Positions 9,734 through 19,231 of a stretch of 25,952 nucleotides of DNA are shown one piece after another. A program made the translations under genes and the position numbers. Under the pieces are notes generated by a model. The model saw nothing but the letters and a program-made list of their open reading frames with translations. It did no database searches and had not been told where the DNA came from. This DNA comes from Mesostigma viride (Eukaryota > Streptophyta > Mesostigmatophyceae > Mesostigmatales > Mesostigmataceae): positions 1 through 25,952 of the forward strand of contig RPFO01001683.1 in NCBI GenBank assembly GCA_009746045.1, read 5' to 3'. Position 1 is the stretch's first letter, and the number at the start of each line of letters is the position of its first letter.

Positions 9734-10542
9734 GCCTCCGCCTGCGCCCTGCGCTTGGCCGGCTTCAGCGATGCCACCAGCCTGGTCACCGTGTCGGCCA
9801 ACCTCCCCTGCTCGTCGGGAGACAGCGGGTGGTCGCCTTCCAGCATGGCTTGCGCCAGCTGAAGCTGCTCGATGATGTCCTCCCTGTTGGACAGGTTAGA
9901 CGGTCCGGCTGCACCAGGCTGCCTGTAAACACGCGTGCGTGCGGCAGTGCCATCACGGTTGGTGATGGTCTTCTTGGGTTGCGACAAATAATAAAACATT
10001 TGGCTTGCAGAAACATCCTCATCCGGCCCAAGGCCGAATTCGGCTCTCACCGCTTCACCAAGCGGTCCCCTCACCGCTGTCTTACGTGCATGCTTGATCA
10101 TGCGTCGTCGCTGCTTCAGGATACGCTCCTCCATCCTGCCCACATTGGCTTCCCACCGTGCCAGCGAGCGTCGGTAACGCTCCTGCGCCTCCTGCCTGCC
10201 AGGCGCCTCCATCTCAGCCATACGCTGCAGCTTCATTGCCTGCGCCTTTTTCCATACCCTGAGTTCGCGGACCATCCGGTCCCGGCGCACCTGGGTGATC
10301 GACATTTTGAGCTTGATGCGCTCCGCCAGCGCAACCTGCCTCTCCCGCTCCGCCTGCTCGCGCTCCTTCTTCGCCTCTGCCGCGGCCCTCCGCGCCTGCC
10401 GACGGAGCTTGTCGGCTGTGAATGTCTCCATGCGCTTCTGCGCCTCACGCTCCCGCGCCACCATTGCCGGGGTCATGAGGATCTCGTCCTCAGCAGATGC
10501 CCCCGACGGACCTGTCAAAGAGAACTCCGACTCCTGATGCAC
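9658..10542 (-). pseudogene. Gag N-terminal coiled-coil region
   Basis: A 294-codon open frame rich in Arg, Glu, Ala and Lys. Residues about 25-165 form an almost uninterrupted charged helix (REREAQKRMETF, KKEREQAERERQ, RWEANVGRMEERILKQRRR), which predicts a long coiled coil. A second part (RAEFGLGPDEDVSASQMFYYL and later PLSPDEQGRLADTVTRLVASL) looks globular, and the end is basic (KRRAQAEACAPQPKRRR). It is colinear with the following capsid-like segment. Such a long helical N-terminus is unusual for a Copia Gag but fits an assembly role. Frames change at both ends. Confidence 0.55.
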
Positions 10543-10544
10543 AC

Positions 10545-11208
10545 CTAGGTGTACCTTCGGCTCACGAGACCGACGCAGACTTTTAAAACAGGCAAGGTCC
10601 CCCGACGCATCACCTCAAACTGCTCCTCGCCAGAAGCCACATCACTGCGAAACAACGCCCGGCGCACGTTCTCAGCATCCGCCCTCTGCTGGGCGCGAGC
10701 ACGAGCGTGCGTGTCCGCGCGCCGAAGCTCCCGCTCCTCGCGCTCGGCCATCGCCCTAGCGAAGCCTTCATCCGCGGCCACCTGCCGCGAACGGGCGTCG
10801 TCCTGCTCCTCAGCCTGAGGAACCAGGCTGCAGCCCATACAGCTCCATGGACTCCTCCTCTGCAGGAGGTGCCGAAGGTCCCGCCCCCGCCGCTGCAGCT
10901 GTCGGGGCGTAAGGAGGACCCCTCGGCCTGTTGACCACAGGCGTGGATCCCCTCCCCTGCGGATACAGGGGCACTCGCAGCACAACGCTGCTGTAAGAAC
11001 CATCGGACCAGTGGCCCGATGAAGACGTCCCCGACGTCGACGGGTCAGCCTCCATAGACTGATTGAAGCTCCTAGCCGCCCGCTCAATCTCTGCCTGCAT
11101 GAGCGGCGAGCTCCGAGTCGGACGTCCCCGAAGACGAGGACGTCGGAGTGCTGGACCGGCTCCTGGGATACATCGGAGCCTTACCCTTGTTAGCATTCGG
11201 GTTCGACA
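10545..11208 (-). pseudogene. Gag N-terminus broken across three frames
   Basis: The first good start, reading MSNPNANKGKAPMYPRS, is at 11208, about 100 bp inside the LTR edge. A Ser/Thr-rich, low-complexity N-terminus follows in three frames (11208 to about 11090; about 11090 to 10830; about 10850 to 10545), with sensible continuity across each switch (Ser-rich, Pro-rich, then a charged helix with EEQDDARSRQVAADEG). The shifts near 11095, 10840 and 10545 rule out translation as one protein. It is the start of the Copia-like gag by position only. Confidence 0.5.
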
Positions 11209-11308
11209 TTTTTTCAAAAAAAAATTGGGTGTAGAAAACCGGGTTGTGAATAACGCTTGTTCGCTCGTCGTCAAAAAATGCACACCTCACGGAGTGCTTT
11301 TTAATGCA

Positions 11309-11464
11309 AGTTAGTGCAGGCTGAGAGCTTGGGAAACTCAGTGCACACAGACGCTGCCAAATGGCCAGTGTGGAGACGACGAGACACCTTGGCATTAGGA
11401 TAGAATGGCACATATACCGCTGGTCAGCCGTCACTTGCGGCTGACCAGACTTTGCGTAAGTTAA
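11309..11464 (-). repeat. 5' LTR, gag-proximal part
   Basis: This 156-bp stretch matches the 3' LTR at 2485-2640 with one difference seen by eye. It contains the same 11-bp-stem hairpin (11420-11430 with 11438-11448). On the plus strand it ends in TTAA (11461-11464), where the next element begins. Confidence 0.75.
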
Positions 11465-11480
11465 GGGGACGGGACACCCC

Positions 11481-11506
11481 CGAATTTTTTGGCGCCAAAA
11501 AATTCG
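11481..11506. repeat. Perfect 26-bp palindrome near the left end of the inserted element
   Basis: It begins CGAATTTTTT, has GGCGCC at the centre, and ends AAAAAATTCG. It lies 16 bp inside the element's left end and would form a long hairpin or a symmetrical protein site. Confidence 0.9.
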
Positions 11507-12897
11507 CGCCGGAGCCGAAGGTCACAAATTGAACGTGCACGGTGCGCGCACCCCTTGCGGAAGTGGCCATGGCGACTGCGTTCAGGCGAAACTACCACAC
11601 TAGGGCAGGCGAAATGCAAAACTTTTACTCGAATCTAAAAGGATATGAGTTTATGATGTTAGTTTGTGGCGGAAATCAGCTGGTTTACAATATCGCTGTT
11701 GTTTTTTTATGCCATCGGCATGGGGGGTAATCTGAATTTTTTGGTCGCGCGGAATGAAATAGAATTCATGATAGCGGCTGTAAAATAGCGGTTTTGGGGG
11801 CTGTTCTGACCTTGAAGCAGGCATTAATATCGGTTGCATCGAATTCTAAACCGAGCTGGTGCTTTTTGCCAGATTTTCGGCCATTATCGGTAAGTAATTG
11901 TTCAGACCTGCGCAGTGCGTGTCTGACCTGTCCATGGAAGAACGGCTGTTGTTGCGCGCCTGGGCGAGGGATTTACGAGGGCAAGGTACAGATTTGTCGC
12001 GAACGTTATCTGCTATCGGTGCTTTCTTCTATGAGCTCATCGTTCGAGGTTTTTTGCGTTCTTTTTGGGCAGTTTCCGCCAGCTAGCTCGCCGTCGCTTG
12101 CCGTTGTGTTGTCGAATACCTGGCAGCTTTAGATTGTTTTCGTTGATGTCGTGATCAGGGCCGCTTCAGTCGCAGCCTATAGCTCTTCGGGAAGGTATAA
12201 GGCATTTCATAAAACGTGTTCTGGCAAGGATGTTGTGCGTATGGACGCTTCTTGTTGTTTGAGAGTGACGCACCCTCTCCTCACAGGCCGCAGCGGCATC
12301 ACAGCGCTCATGCGGTGAAGGGCCGCCAATGGTTTCTTTGCATTTTATCGTGCAGGGATGGAAGTGTTATAGTGATGATGATGTTGGAGATATTGCATTT
12401 GTGTGACTGCATGTAGATAGCTGGCACCAATGGTTGTTTGAGCTTTCCTTTGTTATGATGATGTGACAAGACTACAATGTGCTGAGCCAACCATGGTTGA
12501 CATGCATGACTGCATGCAAGCTATATATACCATGTTCTTACTTGGTTCCTTGCCCTCCATAGTCCCAGTTTGTCATCCATGCCGGGGAGGACAGTTTAGG
12601 AGGTGTTGTTGTGTTGATTAGCTTGGTTGGCATCAACCTTACACTCTAACCTGGGAGAAACATAGGAAATGCCGCTTAGGCATGTTAGGGCTACCATCGT
12701 CAAGGCTATGCACATATTTACAAGGCTGGCCATGCTGGAGGGATGATGAAGACATATGAGGTGCGTGGCCACCCCTTGTACTTTGTAAACATACTCTGCA
12801 TGGTTTTGGTGCATGTTGGATGGCATATTAAGTGGCACTGTGGGGTTACTAACTTACTGAGTGGTCCTTAGCGCCTTGTCATGTGGTCATATAGGAA

Positions 12898-13470
12898 ACC
12901 CATCAACTTGAGCAGTTCTTGTCGCAATGACGCCCCACATTGAGCATGCGTTGCCGTCAGCGTGCAAGAGTTGATTATGTGTGCTTTGGTCAGTTTGCAG
13001 ATGTCTTTGATGAAGAAGGAGGTGCTAGTGTGGCTAAATGGTTACTCTAATTTCCTTGTAGCGTCTACATGGGTGGCCGTCTTGGAATGGTTATAACTTG
13101 GGCAGTTCTTGTCAGAATGGCGTCAAACCTTGAACATAGGAGGTACCATATGTGCAGAGAATGGTAGTATGTGGTTTGGCCAGTTTTCATGAGGCTTAGA
13201 TGTATAAAGGGGTGTTAGTGTGGTTAAATACTAGCTAAAACCTCCCTTAGCTTCGTCACAGGTGGCAATCTAGGAATATCCATCAAATAGGGCTGCGCTT
13301 GTCAGAATGACCTGAAAATTTGGGGCTGCATGTCCCCCAACCTCTAGTATTTGGGAATATATGATTTGGCCCTATTCCATGTGTTTATGATTTGATAATT
13401 TTTTTTTTTCATTAAAAAAGTACCCTTTTTGCGGGAAAATCCATCAATGTGTGTAAACATGATTATTTTG
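12898..13470. repeat. Degenerate tandem repeat, about 190-bp unit, three copies
   Basis: The phrase ACTTGAGCAGTTCTTGTC recurs with changes at 12906, 13096 and about 13286, an exact 190-base spacing. Other matching phrases include GTGTGGCTAAATGG/GTGTGGTTAAATAC in the first two copies. A shorter echo, GGGAATATATGATTTGG, occurs near 13353 and 13517. No coding potential was seen. Confidence 0.7.
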
Positions 13471-13750
13471 TGCTCAAAATTAGGTAGCATTTCTCAAAAG
13501 TCAGGGAACTATATGGGAATATATGATTTGGTCCCAATATGTTTGCCCACTGCCCTAGGAAAAATGTGACTAGAATAGCGTCTTTTTCTATTTTTAGCGC
13601 GTTACCGGTGCCCTGTGGGGGCTAGTACCCCCCCCAAGTGGCTGGAAAATATTTTTTTTATCATATTAATGGTCCCCAATCATCATTGGATTTTTAGCAC
13701 ATGCATAGGTATGGTTTCCAGAAAAGTGCCCTTTAGGGGTGTCCCCTCCC

Positions 13751-13815
13751 TTACTGATCCTGGACGGACTAGCCTATCAGTTACAACCTGAGATCTAGTC
13801 AGGGCGTCCCCAACA
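13751..13815 (-). repeat. 5' LTR, distal part (start of the Copia-like element)
   Basis: It matches 2647-2704: about 50 bases nearly identical, then a diverged end. On the minus strand it begins TGTTGGGG where the 3' LTR begins TGTTAGG, so 13815 is taken as the 5' end of the element. No target duplication matching the 3' LTR flank was found. Confidence 0.6.
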
Positions 13816-14359
13816 TCTACTGCTCCAACCTAGGGCCATTGCTGGTACTTTTGACGTCATGAAAGCAGCGTTTTGGACTAGTGGAATATGATTTTACAGC
13901 ATAAAAAGTCCATTTTATCATGAATGAACATGGCCAACAACCCCAAGTGCCCCTAAATTTCTCAATATTTGTAGAGAAATGCTACTTCTCATAATTAAAA
14001 CCTGCACAAATGCACAATTTGGGGCATGCATGTGAAAGTTTGAAGTACAAATTCACAATGAGGTTTTACATTTTTCAATTATTAATGGTATCTCATTCTT
14101 CAATCAATCAATTTGCAATCGTCCAAACAATTTATTCATTTCATACATGTCCGAATATGTTGAAAGAACACATGCAAGTGCTCAATCAGCGTGGACCCCC
14201 TTGGACGCGCCCCACCATATATACATTGGACACGTCACCCCAACTACTAAACTGCCCAAAGTCACGGTAACTGATCCAACTACTATGTACATCTGCATTT
14301 CTCCACGTTGCGGTGGGCAATTACGTGCAAAACGCGATTTCGTGCAAAGTCCTCGCCCA
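13816..14359. other. AT-rich spacer, probable 3' untranslated region
   Basis: No gene is supported; the short plus-strand ORFs look like chance. On the minus strand it follows the stop of the 14360-15054 coding segment. A candidate AATAAA lies at 14131-14136, about 220 bases past that stop. Confidence 0.45.
14131..14136 (-). promoter_or_regulatory. Candidate AATAAA poly(A) signal
   Basis: AATAAA on the minus strand in AT-rich sequence about 225 bases after the stop at 14360. Confidence 0.35.
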
Positions 14360-15054
14360 TCATCGCTTGCCAGGTCGATATGAAGGAATGTTGTCCCAGC
14401 TGGCGCCTTCCTTCAGGAGAGTAACATGTTCTCTAGCGAACTTCAGAGGGAAACGAAACTTTTGCTCGCACTCATTACTCCAACCGAGGTCGTGCCCTTC
14501 ATCAAACCATCTGAACACCACCTTCTCCCTCTCTTTGCCCAGGAGGGTGCCAAAGAGCGGAAAATCTTCCTTCTTGGGGTACTTGTGCTCCCAGTTTATG
14601 CACACCTCGTCTACCCATTTCGAACTCCAACCTCCGCGACTCAGTTTCGCGCCATCCATAAAGCGCATCCGGACGTCCGGCCGAACGTCCCTGATTCGGT
14701 TTTCGGCCGTCGCATCTCTGCCCTGACCACCACCCTTCTGCGGCTGTGCAGGTTCGTCGGCACCCTCCGTCTCCTGCCCCGCCCCTCGCCTGCCCCCTCC
14801 CCGACGTTTTGCCTTCTGCCCCTGCGCAGCCGCCGCCTCTGCCATCAACTCTTCGTACGTTTTTTCTGGCTGACCGCACGGTAAGGCTGGTGCGTGAGTT
14901 GGTGCGTTGGGTGGGAGCTCGTCCCCTCCCGCCCCCGGTTGTGCAACTGGTTCGCCGACCGCGGCCTGGCCAACAACACGGCCGGCCTCTCTGGACACAG
15001 TCCCAGACGCGGATCCACGGGGAAACCGAACTGGAGTTTCTTCTTCGCCTTTCC
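14360..15054 (-). CDS. Unknown protein, last exon or separate gene
   Basis: An open frame with good codon character ends at 14360. It starts either at an ATG at 15082 or at an acceptor TTACGTGCAG at 15055, which would make it a phase-1 exon, unlike the phase-0 exons upstream. The protein has a Gly/Ala/Pro-rich N-terminal half, a basic segment near the middle (KAKRRGGGRRG), and a more ordered C-terminal half rich in aromatic residues (GGWSSKWVDEVCINWEHKYPKK; VVFRWFDEGHDLGWSNECEQ). No family is recognised. About 200 bases separate it from the previous coding stop at 15261, with a candidate poly(A) signal between, so a separate gene is plausible. Confidence 0.5.
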
Positions 15055-15176
15055 CTGCACGTAAGCACATGCCAATTAACATGAATACGGAAGGGTCGTG
15101 TGAGAAATCAATGAAGCCATGGACTGATGCAAAAAAACTTATGTAGAAATATATATTAAGGTACTTATTAAACTCG

Positions 15177-15182
15177 TTTATT
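15177..15182 (-). promoter_or_regulatory. Candidate AATAAA poly(A) signal
   Basis: AATAAA on the minus strand, about 80 bases after the stop at 15261 and followed by a second TTAATAAG. It supports a transcript end for the multi-exon gene. Confidence 0.45.
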
Positions 15183-15260
15183 GAAAATGAAATTTACCGG
15201 CCGAATGTACCGTTGGAGCGTGGAAGGGCATCCTTGGTCGATCGAAGATATCCGTCAATG

Positions 15261-15635
15261 TTAAGGTGCGGCCGATGTCCCTGGCGGCGCCTCAACATCG
15301 ACCACCTCAGTCGGGCGCATCAATCCGGCAAACGCCGGCCCTCCACCTGAGACTTTCGGCGGACCCTCCACGTTACGAGCCTCCAATACCCTCTTCTGCA
15401 GTGGGGTGCTCGCAACAAAATCCGTGTCAGCCGACGGCTCCGGATCGTCATCCTCATTCAGCAGTATCGTGTTCGGGCATTGCTCCATCCCCGTCGAGCG
15501 GGGGGGCAAAGTCATCACAACCGTCCTTCCTGACGACGGTACGGGATCGTCACCCAGACCCAAAGAAACCGAGGCGAGGGCGGGGGTCCCCTCAACCGGG
15601 GGTCCCCATGAATCCTGACGAGGCCTCATTCCCAT
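15261..15635 (-). CDS. Probable last exon of the multi-exon gene
   Basis: It starts immediately after an acceptor GTCCGACAG at 15636-15638, and its first codon is ATG (MGMRPRQDSWG). It is phase 0 with the donor at 15946 and ends at a TAA stop at 15261. The 124 residues are Pro-, Ser- and acid-rich (LLNEDDDPEPSADTDF) and look disordered. There is no recognisable domain. Alternatively the ATG is a genuine start of a short separate gene. An AATAAA lies about 80 bases downstream. Confidence 0.55.
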   Translation of the reverse strand: MGMRPRQDSWGPPVEGTPALASVSLGLGDDPVPSSGRTVVMTLPPRSTGMEQCPNTILLNEDDDPEPSADTDFVASTPLQKRVLEARNVEGPPKVSGGGPAFAGLMRPTEVVDVEAPPGTSAAP

Positions 15636-15665
15636 CTGTCGGACACGACCGCCTCCCGTAAATCG

Positions 15666-15910
15666 GGAACGCCCGCCGGCGCTACCAGTAACAGGCCGCG
15701 AGCCTGCTTCCTGCTGGCGATCCCCATCCTCATCACAGATACGCCCGCCGGCGTTTCCAGTAACAGGCCGCGAGCCTCCTTCCTGCTGGCGATCCCCCTC
15801 CTCATCACAGATACGCCCGCCGGCGTTTCCAGTAACAGGCCGCGAGCCTCCCTCCCGCTGGCGATCCCCCTCCTCATCACAGATACGCCCGCCGGCGTTT
15901 CCAACGACAG
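15666..15910 (-). repeat. 72-bp minisatellite carrying the inverted 20-bp motif
   Basis: About 3.5 units with a 72-base period; motif copies start at 15666 (degenerate), 15738, 15810 and 15882. On the minus strand each unit starts GAAACGCCGGCGGGCGTATC, the same motif seen elsewhere, but in the opposite orientation relative to the genes. Because 72 is a multiple of 3, the minus frame stays open and would encode a 24-residue repeat (ETPAGVSVMRRGIAS and so on) if the 311-base intron (15946-15636) were retained. Confidence 0.8.
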
Positions 15911-15946
15911 GCCTCGAGTCTCCTTCACCAGCACGCTGGCGCTTAC

Positions 15947-16212
15947 CTCCCCCCCTTTTGTCTTCATCCCCCCCATTGTCTCCTCCCGCGAGCCTCCATC
16001 ATCCCGACTGCGCTTTTTCCCTCCCCTTCCATCTCCTCCCCCGTCCCTCTCCCCCTCCCCCCTCCTCCCTCCTCCCCATCCCCATCCCCTTTCTCCCCCT
16101 CCGCCTGCCCCCCACCCACCCCGGGCGGGTGCCCCTCAGCAATATCCTCCTCCCCCTCTTCCTCCTCCCCTCTTCCTCCTCCCTCTTCCTCCTCCCTCTT
16201 CCTTCTCCGAGC

Positions 16213-16253
<41 letters not shown>

Positions 16254-17788
16254 GAATGATGATCCCCGTCGTCTTCGTCGTCCACGACCACGGCAAAGTC
16301 CATGTCGACGTCTTGCCACCCATCTTCAAGAAGCCGATATTTGATAAGTCGGACCAGGCGCTTCCACCGGCGGATATGGGCGGGTAACCCGAACACCAGC
16401 AGAACTCTGGAGGGTCCCTTCAACAGGGCCTTGGTGATCTGGTCAACCACATCCCACGCGGCATACCTCAAACGGGAGGAGGGTAAGGGTATCTGGCTGT
16501 CGACCGGAATACAGTCTTGATCCCACTCGCGCAGGTTCCTCCACTTCTCGTTGCTGTCAGCTGTCAGGTCCAGCACAGCAAACGCCTGGTCCTTCAGCTT
16601 CCCAGGAAGGTCTTCAGACCCCGTGTACAACTCGTCCACCACCTTCGTCACCACCAGATCCTTTCTTTTTTCGTTTTCCTTCCATGTCATTGTCCTGTAT
16701 GCGATCCAGTCGGGTCCCATCTTCACCCCGTCCCAATAGGTGAAGGCTTCCAGCCTGTCCCACCACCCCCTCTTGGCCTTGGCAGTCCCCTCCTCCTTAG
16801 CCGCCGCCTGCACCTCCTCCTCCGCCGCCGCCTCCTGCTGTGGCACACCCAGCAGATGTTTGGTCTTCACCCCCAAATCGTCATACAAATGACGGGGGTG
16901 GGAAGCGAGCAGCCCTCTCGGGAACTTCCAGTCCTTCTGGTCGACCACTTTCCTTTTAGCCGGCGGAAGGTCCCTCAGCGTGAGAATGATCGCCCTCGTG
17001 GCCGTGACGATCACCCGCCAAAAGTCTCTGGTCAGGCGGCAGTCGGCGATGAACTTGTCGAGGTCCGTGGCGACGGTGCCCTTCAGCTTCACGCCAAACA
17101 CGTGCTCCCTCACCAATACGGGGTCGAAAGTCCCGTTTAGTTGTTTGCAAGCGGCCATCAGCTCGGGGTTCTCCAGGAACTTGATGTGGGCGAATTGCTT
17201 TGCCGCCTCTATCAAATTCTTGGCGACTTCCATTATTTTTATCAGGTTGCTGGGAGGGGCCTCACAGGACATGATCGGCGCTTGGATCAGGCTGTCGAAG
17301 TACTGGAAACTCGCAAGTTCCCGATGCGCGGTGAAAATGGACAGTTCGTGCGCCTTGTCTTTAGGGCGCGTGTCAAGGAAGTCTTGCCGAGCCGCGATAT
17401 CCTGTGCGATCGCCGGCTTGCCGTCGACAGCGGGCTTCAAAGGGTCCTCACACCAGAACAGCCAGCGCTGCATGAAGTTCTTCTGGTCCGGCCCCCACTT
17501 GTCCGTCTCTTCAGCCCCTCCTGCCTTGTCGCCTGCGCCGTCCCCTTCGGCCTTGGCTTGCTCTCCTTTCTGCCAAAAGGGCTTCACAATCGCCCAGATC
17601 TTGCCGTACAGAGGAGTTGGGAGAGACACGCCCTTCCCTCTCTTGACGGGTCCATATGCCTGGTAGGCCCGGTGCACATCCCCCAGCGCTGAGCCCCACG
17701 TTGCCTTGGCTTGGGCTGTGTCCTCGGCGTTCATGGCGTTCCCGAGCTGCCTGACAACTTCGATCATCTTGCCGACTTGTTCGGTAAC
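15947..17788 (-). CDS. Large exon, unknown protein with polyaspartate tract
   Basis: It starts after an acceptor GGGGATGCAG (17789-17791) and ends at a donor GAG|GTAAGC (15946). Its length, 1842 bases, is a multiple of 3, so both junctions are phase 0. The first about 500 codons look like a folded protein rich in Trp and charged residues (KNFMQRWLFWCEDPLKP; WDRLEAFTYWDGVKMGPDWIAYRTMTW; RRWKRLVRLIKYRLLEDGW), then come about 13 Asp, then a Gly/Glu/Arg-rich purine tract and a basic cluster (KKRSRDDGG). An in-frame TGA at 16136 in that tract means either early termination or small indels there. No family is recognised; the acidic tail followed by basic patches suggests a nuclear protein. Confidence 0.6.
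16213..16251 (-). repeat. GAT/ATC trinucleotide repeat (polyaspartate)
   Basis: About 13 ATC units on the plus strand, encoding a run of about 13 Asp in the large exon. In another frame it gives poly-Met, which is a shadow. Confidence 0.9.
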
Positions 17789-18044
17789 CTGCATCCCCGT
17801 AGGGCAACAACGCGCAGAGACACATCGACAGTCCTCCCAAATAAGCACAACTCAACTGAGAACAAGAATACGACTGACAGAAACGCCGGCGGTCGCATCT
17901 TGACCAAAATATGGCATGCTAAGGTGGAACATGAAAACCCCTTATAGAAACGCCGGCGGTCGCATCTTGACCGAACTAATGGCATACTGAAATTAACACA
18001 AGAAAACCACTTATAGAAACGCCGGCGGTCGCAACCTGGCTTAC
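17789..18044 (-). repeat. Intron with three tandem copies of the 20-bp motif
   Basis: The intron runs from donor AAG|GTAAGC at 18044 to acceptor ATGCAG at 17789. Motif GAAACGCCGGCGGTCGCAWC on the plus strand starts at 17880, 17947 and 18016, in a tandem repeat with a 67-69-base unit. The first copy lies only about 9 bases inside the donor. Another possible acceptor, TTGTTCTCAG, near 17856 would change the reading frame. Confidence 0.75.
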
Positions 18045-19231
18045 CTTCTGTTCACGGATCTGCCACCAGGTCGGCAGGATGGTCTCACCCTTGAGCATCT
18101 GCACGTCCACCCCCCCGAAATTCGTCCAATCAGTTGCCCACTCCTCCAGCTTCGCCGCGGCCACGGTCTTCGTGACCTCCTGCTCCTTCCCTCCCCGCGC
18201 AACGACCCTGAGCTTTTCCGCCTTCATGAAACCATTCAGCATTGCCTGGTACCACACAGATCTTTGGTCCACCGTCATATTGTCGGTGACCAGTTCGAAT
18301 TTCACCGATTTGATGAGTGTGGTAAAGTGGTTCCCGTCCAGCACGAGAAAGCCGCAAATGGCTGGCGGCAACGGTGTCTTCTTCTCGAGTGGAGCCATCT
18401 CCCAGGCGGACTTGCACAAACTGTCCAAAAGCGCGGCCTTTCTCACGTCCACGGGCTTAAGTGAGTCCAGAATATCGGCCGGTCCTGTCAGAACCGCGGT
18501 GGAAGCAGCTTCGGCCATTCCCTTGGCCGAGCTCGTTCGCAGGTAGATATCAATCTCTTTGTCAGTCATTGCGCGAGCGTAGCCAGCCTTCATTGTCCGT
18601 GCCCCCCCATCTCCCCGAAGAGTTGCGCGAGCTGACGCTGGGTGCCTTCCTTTTTCATCCAGTCATGAAAACTGTTGGGGCACCGGTCAGCCAAAAACTG
18701 GAACGAGTACCGCCACACAGGAATCACCAGCTTGTCGTGGCCGTAGTCGGACTCCGAGTTTGCAAAAATGGTGGCGTTCTGCTCGGCTCTAGACAGATGC
18801 AAGTCTCGTGCGAGGAGCTTCTGAGGCCCCACGAACAGGTTCCTTGTCCACACCCGATTTCGATGCACCAAGGCTTTGGACATCTCATCGAGGTCCCGAG
18901 GCTGAACGGCAAGCTGCTTCCGCAACCGTTTGCCCTTCGCGATCTCATCGTTCACATCCAGGATGTCATCATCATCCTGCGACACCGGGGACTTCTCCCA
19001 TTTCTCAAGCAGAGACACGGGAGCATCCGCAACCTCCACCTCCTTTCCTTTCCCCTTTCCCTTCAGCGCCTTCCCCTTGTAGGTCGCAAGTGCTTCGGAG
19101 AGTCCCTTCTGGTGTTCGTCGACGGCAGCAGTCCACGTACTATCTATTTTCATGTTCTCGCGGCGCGCGTGCTGGTCGAGGCTGATTGAGTACAGGATGG
19201 CCGCGTGGGTCGCCCTCTCGGCCTGCACGTA
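18045..19231 (-). CDS. Exon with a one-base frameshift at a G run
   Basis: It starts after acceptor TCAACGCAG (19232) and ends at donor CAGAAG|GTAAGC (18044). A tandem acceptor nine bases downstream is also in frame. The frame from 19231 (YVQAERATHAAILYS) is open to 18590; a second frame (YARAMTDKEIDIYLR onward) is open from about 18593 to the donor. The total of 1187 bases is one short of a multiple of 3, and adding one G to the seven-G run at 18602-18608 would make a single open frame with phase-0 ends. Lys/Gly repeats near the N-terminus and WKMAPLEKK-like charged segments are visible. No family is recognised. Confidence 0.6.

Larger units (their letters stand above)
11465..13750. mobile_element. 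ORF-less TTAA-associated element inserted in the 5' LTR
   Basis: The two LTR halves at 11309-11464 and 13751-13815 are adjacent in the 3' LTR apart from six bases (2641-2646), so the 2286 bp between them are an insertion. The left end GGGGACGGGACACCCC and the inverted right end GGGAGGGGACACCCCT form an imperfect terminal inverted repeat sharing GGGACACCCC. Flanks are TTAA on the left and TTAC on the right. No convincing ORF or transposase is visible. It contains a 26-bp palindrome and degenerate 190-bp tandem repeats. The superfamily is uncertain; piggyBac-like is a guess from the TTAA. Confidence 0.6.
2485..13815 (-). mobile_element. Copia-like LTR retrotransposon with two nested insertions
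   Basis: Minus-strand order is 5' LTR (13815-11309, itself split by an insertion), gag (about 11208-7320, split by a piggyBac-type element), pol with integrase, retropepsin, RT and RNase H (7379-3254), about 550 bp of untranslated sequence, and 3' LTR (2704-2485). The RT and RNase H resemble the Copia family (AFLKGD, GDDQLIS and ADALTK boxes), although the integrase carries a GPY/F-like tail. Many frameshifts make it non-autonomous. No matching target duplication or polypurine tract was found at the LTR boundaries, so the outer limits are provisional. Confidence 0.75.

Noticed and set aside
9354-10548. Plus-strand ORFs with poly-Ala or poly-Cys
   Set aside because: They are shadows of the CAG repeat and of the charged helix encoded on the minus strand.
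11898-12086. Plus-strand ORF with a coding look (LSMEERLLLRAWARDL) preceded by a GTAAGT
   Set aside because: It is only 62 codons with no continuation or partner exon inside the element. It might be a captured host fragment, but one short ORF is not enough.
15964-16329. Minus-strand ORF with 13 Met and a Glu-rich tail as a separate gene
   Set aside because: It is the ATG frame of the polyaspartate repeat in the large exon. Its acidic tail may matter only if indels in the purine tract shift the true frame.
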